A DNA stretch of 64,000 nt from Fulvia fulva (Eukaryota > Ascomycota > Dothideomycetes > Mycosphaerellales > Mycosphaerellaceae), in NCBI RefSeq assembly GCF_020509005.1, contig NC_063024.1, forward strand, positions 1,240,001 through 1,304,000. Reading direction: 5' to 3'. Position 1 is the first letter of the stretch; each line of letters begins with the position of its first letter. A model generated the notes under the pieces. It was not told the DNA's origin, ran no database searches, and saw only the letters and a list, made by a program, of their open reading frames with translations. Shown here in pieces: positions 57,360 through 64,000 of this stretch. Made by a program: the position numbers and the translations under genes.

Positions 57360-58499
57360 ATGTCGACCTCGCAAGGGCTCCTATCATTGCCGAACGATAT
57401 ATTGATCTTGCTGCCCGAGTTCTTGCACCATGTTGAAGACTATATGAACCTGTCTTCGTCTTGTCAAAGGCTAAGACAATGCATGCAGAATGCTTCATCT
57501 AACACTGTCCTCCGCCTGGCGGCAGCACAAAGCAAGATCTTCTTTCGACCATCGCCACATTCCCTTGTGGCCGCCACAGCACGAGAGCTTGGCACCTGGG
57601 CGCGGGCATCCAAAGAGAACGAGAATGAACTGGCCGAGAAGTGCTTGGATGGTATTGATGGACTCCTCGAGCTGGCAATCGAGCACTGCGGCCTTACCAT
57701 GGACCGCATTCGCCAACTCCAGCAAATGCGCTTCGACCTCTTCAACCCAATCACCGACATCGTCGACAAATGCGTCGGTAACCAATGGTACGCAACACCC
57801 AACTTTTGGAACGGCGGCGTGGACGATGCATATACCATTCAAGCAGAACCATCGGCAACTCTCTTTCATCTTGCTATCTATGGCGAACTGTTTGCGCCCG
57901 ACTTTGACGCCGTCCTCAACCAAGACAACACCTTCCGGAAGCTCAGCGTGGACACTAGGCTGGAATTCATCAAGTACTGTCTCCCGGACTTTGCGTGCGA
58001 ACTGAACGGGCATATCAGCTCAGCCAGGCTTCCCGACGGAACCACAGATCCCAGGCGAGCTGTCAAGCAAGTCGGTCCCTACGCTATGAACGAAGACGGC
58101 TTTACCAGTGCTCATCATCCAAACAATAACCTTGCTTTGACATGGCTGATCCGTTCTACTCGGTGGCGACCGCATGGGAAGGAAGCTCGAGCTCTAGCAG
58201 GTAAGGACTTCCAGGATGACTTTGATGATGGCTGGTGGTACGTCGAAGATAGCGATCAAGATTGGCGTCAGCGAATGTATGAGTCTATCATGCTTTGTCA
58301 AGGGTTGCAAGGGCTTGAGATGATGCGACCCGGCTTGCGGGAGAAGTGGGTACCGAAGATGAAGGAGTGGAAGGAGAAGATCTCGCGGAGAGAACGAGAG
58401 CCGGACGTAGTCAAGGTTGGCAGACGGGCGACGCACAAGTATCCGTTCTTGCTTGGTGATCTGCGGATCTGTGCCAGCGGGTATGTTGGAGGGTCTTGA
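57360..58499 (+). CDS. F-box domain protein (379 aa)
   Basis: The N-terminal F-box pattern is LSLPNDILILLPEFL at about residues 8-22, then LSSSCQRLRQCM at about 32-43. The rest is a larger unannotated domain with a WRPHGKEARALAGKDF segment and an acidic-aromatic stretch (DDGWWYVEDSDQDW at about residues 280-300). It has one open frame with no intron. It differs from the 196-aa F-box protein at 50 kb. Its stop (58,499) is 27 bases from the stop of the opposite-strand OPT gene, so their 3' untranslated regions must overlap. Confidence 0.8.
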   Translation: MSTSQGLLSLPNDILILLPEFLHHVEDYMNLSSSCQRLRQCMQNASSNTVLRLAAAQSKIFFRPSPHSLVAATARELGTWARASKENENELAEKCLDGIDGLLELAIEHCGLTMDRIRQLQQMRFDLFNPITDIVDKCVGNQWYATPNFWNGGVDDAYTIQAEPSATLFHLAIYGELFAPDFDAVLNQDNTFRKLSVDTRLEFIKYCLPDFACELNGHISSARLPDGTTDPRRAVKQVGPYAMNEDGFTSAHHPNNNLALTWLIRSTRWRPHGKEARALAGKDFQDDFDDGWWYVEDSDQDWRQRMYESIMLCQGLQGLEMMRPGLREKWVPKMKEWKEKISRREREPDVVKVGRRATHKYPFLLGDLRICASGYVGGS

Positions 58500-58526
58500 A
58501 GAGTCATGTTAGGCTATCGATGGATT

Positions 58527-61182
58527 TTACGACCACGTCCCATTCGCCGGGCCAAAGTATCCAGACTCGGGCATTGGCTTGTACGCAAGACCCTTGCCAT
58601 CTGCGGTGTTCAAGAAGACTGTGTTGCCCCACCAGTCTGGGAACGAGTAGCCTGGATAGCTGACGGCGAAGAAGATGATGATGCCTGCAAAGGCAGTGCC
58701 AAAGTCGATCGCTGCAGCGAGGATGTAGTTGTACTTGGCCCACCACGAGAAGAACTGCGAGCGGAGTCAGTAGTGAAATGCGATTATCACTACATCGAAG
58801 GATTTGACATACTCTGTTCTTGATCCAATGGTTGAAAATCAAGTTGACGATCGCCCATGATGAGTAGTTGATGCCTACAAACAGAAGGGTATTAGCTATA
58901 CTCCAGTACAACGTGACAGTATCTTAGACTACGATGGACTGCGTGAGATACGCGCTGCATCGCGCGCTCCATCCACACCATAGTCTTAGACACTGCTCGA
59001 TGCATGGTACCCTTCAGAAACGTACCGGTAGCTGGCGGAACATTATACGTCCCCACTATGATATGGTCAGTAAGCGGCTCTCCAAGCTCAAAGTGCATGA
59101 CATACCAAAGATCAGCGGCCAATTGACCTTCTTCAACCAGTCTTTCTTGGTGTACTTCCAAACACCCCAGGTCAGAAGCGGCATCAAAGCACCGATCCAG
59201 AAGAAGTGCAAAAGCCCACTGTAGATCTTGCCGATACTGTACAATCTTCCCGGACCGACAAGACCCCAGATGACGGAGGACGAGAAGACAGTTCGACCAT
59301 TCGGGCAAGTGAACGAATCTGCTTGTTCAGAGGAGCAGACGTTCTCGATATTGCCCAGCATCCACAATGTGACACCAGTCTGCGTGAGCGCACCCAACAC
59401 ACAAGCGAAGCCTTGTGCAAAAAAGACGGTTCGCGGCGCCACCTTGAAGTAGTGTCCCAGCTTTTGATCCTGGGCGAAGAAGATACCCTGGCTGACGACA
59501 TCTTCTGACAGAATCTTGAAGACCATATTCGCCAGTGGCTTGCCGCTGAACATGTACCCACCGATGAACTCAGACAGCACGTTCAGCTGGTTTGCGTCGA
59601 CATTCGTGATACCTTGGATGATGCCGCAAGGCACCATGTACACCGCCGGGATGAGCAGAGCGAGGAAGATGCCGTAGACTGGTAGTTGTGTGTTGTAGAT
59701 TTCGGCGAGAACGATCGATAGTGCTGTGAAGATGACCAGGAGCATAACATTCCACCACCAGGGCACTTTCCTGTATGACCGCATCAAGCGTGCGTGAATG
59801 TCGAGCTTTTGTCGCCCTCGGAGAGCCGAATAGATGTCACTACCATGCCAAAGCCAGACATGGACAAGCACTGCAGTCATTGAGGCGAAAGACAAGCCGT
59901 ACACGAAGGCGAATGTGGCGCTCAGGTATGGAGGCGAATATTCCGCATAGGCCACCGGATCCAGGGTTCCAGCCGCGGTAAGCACCTTCGATACATCATA
60001 CTGAGAGCCGAAGCGATCGTAAACGTCTGCAGTCATCATGGGTAGATAATTCGTGAACCAGACGCCAGTGTAGTAAAGACCAGGCACGACCACCCAAAAT
60101 GCGGCAGCGAAGCCCACAAATACGTTGACGGCTGCCCAAGAAGGTGACAGCAGTGGGTTAGTGTTGTATGCAATCTGAGACCAGTCGAACGTGAGAGGAA
60201 ACAGCCCAAGTCCAGTCTGCATGCCAAAGAGCTGGTTGACCACGATATTGTTTGGGGCGATCCAGCAGATCCAGGTAAAGTAGCTCAGAGCCACGAAGAT
60301 GAGTCCAGGAAACCAGTACCAGATAAAGGCGCCCGTCATGACGACCATGAAGAACCTGATTCGAGAAATCATCCAGCCATCCGCCACGGCGTTGGCGCTA
60401 CTGTGAAGGCTATTCAGCAAAGCGCAGTTGCCGAGTACGCCGGGCCAGATGATATGTGAAGGCTCAACAAGCCATTGATGGCACAGTCCAGCTACACCGA
60501 AGCCCAAAACCTGACAGCACATGACAACCAAGACGCTGAAGCCTGCTGGAAGTTCGAAGCCATAGAACTTGATCGCTGCCTGTATAACGGAAGCTCCATC
60601 AGCACCTCCAGCGAACCCGATTGTGACGTTCGACATGATGACAATGACCACATGCTCCTTGATGTTGAACTTCTTGTCCGGATTGATTCTCCACTCTCCA
60701 AAGAATGGTAGATTGACTGACATGACCGGGAGGACACGGGCCAGGAAGACTCCCATCGGATATGCCAGGAGCTCTGACACGATTGAGACAATGTGCACAG
60801 CTGGGTAGCGTAGGGAGAAGAATTGATTGACGCCAGCACCGATGAGGACCCAAATCGTGCCCAGGATCCACATTCGCAGAGTGTTGACGGGCATGTCTGG
60901 ATCATCGGTTTCTGGGACCACTGCTCGTACTTCCGGGTATGGCGAGGTATTTCCATCGATATCCTTGACGTCCGAATCCTGCAAGACTTGAGCAACATCG
61001 ACCTCAATAGAATGGCCTCGCTGGATGTCTACATGCACAGGCTCAACTGCTTCCTTCAGTCCGGTCTTCTCTGCTGCACCGACATCTTCGTCCGACACTT
61101 TGCCATCGTGATCGAGGGTATTGAGCTGTACTCCGTCAGTATTCTGTCGCTGCAGCGTCCATGGTCGGCGGATTCGGTGCAT
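58527..61182 (-). CDS. OPT-family oligopeptide transporter (798 aa)
   Basis: OPT proteins import small peptides or related compounds across the plasma membrane by proton coupling. Four exons are inferred: 59,106-61,182, 59,026-59,055, 58,813-58,874 and 58,527-58,754, with introns of 50, 151 and 58 nt (GTATGT or GTACGT donors). The total of 2,397 nt is a multiple of three. Landmarks are a long acidic N-terminus (residues 1-90), NTLRMWILGTIWVLIGAGVN, NIKEHVVIVIMSN, a GFAGGADGASVIQA stretch, WPGVLGNCALLNSLH, NVLSEFIGGYMFSGKPLANM and, in the last exons, VGTYNVPPATG, INYSSWAIVNLIFNHWIKNR and GYFGPANGTWS at the end. These match Isp4/OPT2-type transporters. Many transmembrane helices are evident. 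It appears intact. Confidence 0.93.
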
Positions 61183-61853
61183 TGTGAGGTGCTCAGCAGA
61201 TGGCGAGTCTCCCCTCTCGCGAGAGGTACCCTGGATGTTATGTAGGTACCAAGCTACAGGGTACCCCGGTAAGCATTGCAGGATGCATAGCTTATCGTGT
61301 CTTCTGCATGCTTGTCATGCCGCCTGAGAGATAGCGGCCAGTCCTTCGCCGGCCGGCGCTTTCGCCAAGCGAGGTAGGTCGAGGATCTGGATCACATCTC
61401 AAGACATGTACTTCACGAGATTTTGCTGCAGCCAATGCGAGGCTATGATCTTGTGCTGCAGCGTGATCCGTGTGATGGTCAGCGTGCAGTGGGATAGACG
61501 TTGTGAAGGGAAGAGACAAGACGAGTGAAAGTGGCGGACCGAGAACCTGGCAGCACAACTCCACAGTGATCGCCACGTGTGGCCGTTGCGGACTTCGCCT
61601 GGAGAAGATCATCAACGCTCTTGCAGTCGTTCAGCTTTTCCAAGCATCAGCAAACGACACTAAGCAGTGACACCACTGCCCTGATGTGTCCAAAACCACA
61701 CCCTTGGCTAGCCGATGTCGCCATATCCAGTGACCCGACGATATCGCATCCTCTTTGACACTCCTTTGACATGCTCTCCGCTTTGCGCCAGGAAGCCACA
61801 ATGCCTTTCTTCCTTTGAGAAGCAACAAAGGCCGTTCTCCTCGAATTTGAACA
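61183..61853. promoter_or_regulatory. Divergent promoter region
   Basis: About 670 bases between the OPT start (-) and the small gene at 61,854 (+). No gene recognised. Confidence 0.45.
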
Positions 61854-62159
61854 ATGCCTCCAGCAAAGCATATAATACTCCTGATCTCCCTTCTCTTCGC
61901 CTCATCGTCAGCACACCCACCACCACAACCAAACCCACCCCCAACAGCAACCCACTGCAATGAACCCGTCCAGCTTGGAACTGGACCTGGTAAGTCGCCA
62001 ATAACACTCCAGCACCCCGCTCTCAACTGGAGAAAGGTGAAATGAAAAACAACACAACAACAAAGGAAAGGGATGTGAGTGCAGCACTGCTAACACTTCT
62101 TAGAAACCACACCCAGCACATCCACGAAGCAAGCCCGCCGGACGAACAGATCGACCTAG
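61854..62159 (+). CDS. Possible small secreted protein (63 aa)
   Basis: The N-terminus MPPAKHIILLISLLFASSSA looks like a signal peptide with cleavage near residue 20. The rest is Pro/Thr-rich with one Cys, so it is not a typical cysteine-rich effector. A GTAAGT donor at 61,990 and a GCTAAC branch with TTAG acceptor (ending 62,103) define a 114-nt intron. Splicing to an exon ending at 62,159 gives 63 residues with ETTPSTSTKQ after the junction. Without splicing the frame ends at 62,045. The gene is short and unsupported by homology; its secretion is inferred. Confidence 0.4.
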
Positions 62160-62691
62160 CGTGCAGTCCTCCCCTGGAAGATTGTCAGACACGTGCATAG
62201 TTGCCTGCTCTGAAAGTGGCCTCGCTTTGTGCGATGTGGCTGCGGAAACCACTTTTGATTACTGACGCTTTGTTCTAGGATGCCCATGCCACGCCACGCC
62301 TAGTCTTCGCCACTACTCGCACGATACGTTCCAACTTTCCACTTCGCTTTTGGTCACGGTGAATGATGTGAATGTACGCCCTTTTTCGAAACGACGTGTA
62401 GGCTGTAGACCTGCTGGGTCTGCGACTCGGGGTGGTTGAGGGAGTGCGTGGTGGGGTGCTGATCATGCTACACTTGATCTTTCTTTTCATCGTGTCTTTG
62501 CTGAGGCGAAGGCGGCGGAGAAGACCTGAGGATACATTCTTGGTGCTGTGACGAGGCCTGAGTTTGTGATGCTTTTGTATCCGCAGCGCATGGCTGCTGT
62601 GACCACTACGCTGTGTAGTTTCAGTGGCGGTCCACGAACAGTTTCCTCAACATGGCGACGCATCCTTCTCCGATGTCGCTGTATGATTCAA
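62160..62691. other. Intergenic stretch
   Basis: About 530 bases between two genes that end toward each other. No gene or repeat recognised. Confidence 0.5.
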
Positions 62692-64000
62692 TCATGCTGC
62701 CTTCCTCCAGCTTCCACCAAGATTCCGTTTGACCGGAGTCTCTTCCTTCTGTCTCCATTGATCACTGCCATGGCCATTCTGTGGCAGGATCTTCTCCCTA
62801 GCAAAGCGGATCTTATAAGTAGCGCCAGATTGTAACTCTTTGCCATCAAGGCGTTCCACTGCGGCTTGGGCATCTTGCGCATTGCAAAGGTCGACGTGGC
62901 AGTAGTGATGCTTTCCATCGTCCTTAACTTTCGACTCGTGTGGGATTCTGAGGGTCGAGATCCATTTGACATGAAATCCCTCGAAGACTCGCTTGATCTC
63001 TTCTGCGAGAGCTTCCGGAGTTTCGAAACATTGTAGGCCGCCGACGAAAAGCTTCGATGTTGTGCCGAGCTGCTCTCTTTCGACGATCTTTCTCCGGCTG
63101 TGTCGTGCTAGTTTGACTGTGTATGTGCCACCTGTCCGTCGACATCCTTCAGCTGTGTTCTCGAACGGGACAATCTTTCTGCACCAAGAAAATCTCGAAA
63201 GTTGATTTATAATGCGCTTTTCATAAGCAGTGACTTACCGTATGGTGTTGCCATACCATCGAACATGGTGATGGCATTCTTTGCTTCATTCCCGTCTGCG
63301 AGGTCAACGAAGCACGAATAGTGAGATCCCTGCTCGCCTTGTTCGCTATGGTGCGGCGAGATCAGCTTGCTGACTGCTTCAACATTATACTGCGCAAAGA
63401 GCTCTCTCATCTCGACATTCAATGAGTCCTGATTGGGAATGCGAGGTAGGCCAGTGATCCACAAGCGCCTGCGTTCCTCGAGTGGCGCGATCCAGTGAGA
63501 TTGTGCATCATCCTAGAGTTTTATCATTAGCCATCACACCGTCGTATGATACGACCCGGCGTCCGTGATACCGAGACAACGGTACTTACTCGGTTCCATC
63601 GGTCAAACGCATACGCAGTATCCGGATCAGCATCCCTGGACGGCAAGTCCTTCGGCTTCCAACCTCGATCGTAGGTCCTGGTGTCAGGTCGCTGGCCAGC
63701 ACCTTGACGGCGTTCAGTCTTGAGGTTGATTCGAATTGGTCGGCCTCGCACGTTGAGTCCTTGCATCGTGTTCAGCACTTGTTGTGCTGTTTCATGATCA
63801 TGAAAGTCCACGAAGCAATAGCTGGGGTTTCGGCCTGTGAACGGATCGATCGACATATCGATCTTCTTGCTAAGGGAATGGTCAGCAAAGAGCAAAGTCG
63901 GCGATTCTCTGTTATCCCGTCGTATGTACAGCATAATCGATGCGACGCAATACGATCCTCCTATGCTTACATGTTGATGTTGTTGTCCTCGAACAGCCGC
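62692..64000 (-). CDS. RNA-binding protein with three RRMs, 5' end cut by the window
   Basis: The exons seen on minus are 63,971-64,000 (partial), 63,590-63,869, 63,239-63,512 and 62,692-63,178. RRM1 includes LFEDNNINI joined to KKIDMSIDPFTG and YCFVDFHDHETAQQVL (RNP1-like). RRM2 includes LWITGLPRI and SCFVDLADGNEA. RRM3 includes KLFVGGLQCFETPEALAEEI and YCHVDLCNAQDAQAAVERL. Introns at 63,870-63,970, 63,513-63,589 and 63,179-63,238 have GTAAG donors. The last junction is one base out of frame with the otherwise clear RRM3 frame, so that intron may be drawn wrongly or there may be an indel. It is probably an mRNA-binding protein of nucleus or cytoplasm; the family-level role is inferred. The stop is at 62,692-62,694. 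Confidence 0.85.

Overview
The window looks like a chromosome segment from a filamentous ascomycete (Pezizomycotina; Dothideomycetes is my best guess). The evidence is short GT-AG introns of about 48-150 nt with CTAAC or CTGAC branch sites, a HET-domain incompatibility protein, a hybrid histidine kinase, F-box proteins of a fungal type, an OPT transporter, and a repeat block carrying the signature of repeat-induced point mutation (RIP). The class-level guess is inference; the RIP pattern and splice signals can be read directly.

Bases 1 to about 33,200 are a RIP-mutated transposon island. CpA and TpG are almost gone and TpA is in excess, while CpG is kept. In the first 120 bases I count 21 TpA, 1 TpG and no CpA. 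Gln and Trp codons have become TAG/TAA throughout, so no element has a usable ORF, but their proteins are readable through the stops. The island holds four Tad1/Jockey-like LINEs (A and B on minus, C on plus, D on minus) with AGAT/ATCT-type 3' tails, part of a Ty1/Copia element, a Helitron, a complete Ty3/Gypsy chromovirus with 184-bp LTRs and a chromodomain, and a solo LTR of the same family. Nesting is resolved by target-site duplications. LINE C sits in the Copia element (15-bp duplication). The chromovirus sits inside the Helitron Rep gene (ATAAC duplication). The solo LTR has an AGAAC duplication.

From about 33,200 to 38,175 is a transition zone with normal dinucleotides. It has two small inverted-repeat elements, minisatellites and hairpins, but no convincing gene.

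From 38,176 to 64,000 is gene-dense. In order: a low-complexity coiled-coil protein (+), a HET-domain protein (+), a broken zinc alcohol dehydrogenase remnant (-), a small unknown protein (-), a hybrid histidine kinase (+, broken), an F-box protein (+), mitochondrial ribosomal protein uS14m (-), an unknown 664-residue protein with faint UFL1-like features (+), a malate/C4-dicarboxylate type transporter (-, one in-frame stop), a second F-box protein (+), an OPT oligopeptide transporter (-), a possible small secreted protein (+) and a multi-RRM RNA-binding protein (-, cut by the window end).

There is no obvious shared pathway. Several genes between the island and about 56 kb carry one disabling lesion each (TAG, frameshift, TGA, TAA). 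The genes beyond that point are mostly intact and could be re-spliced by eye with conserved C-termini.
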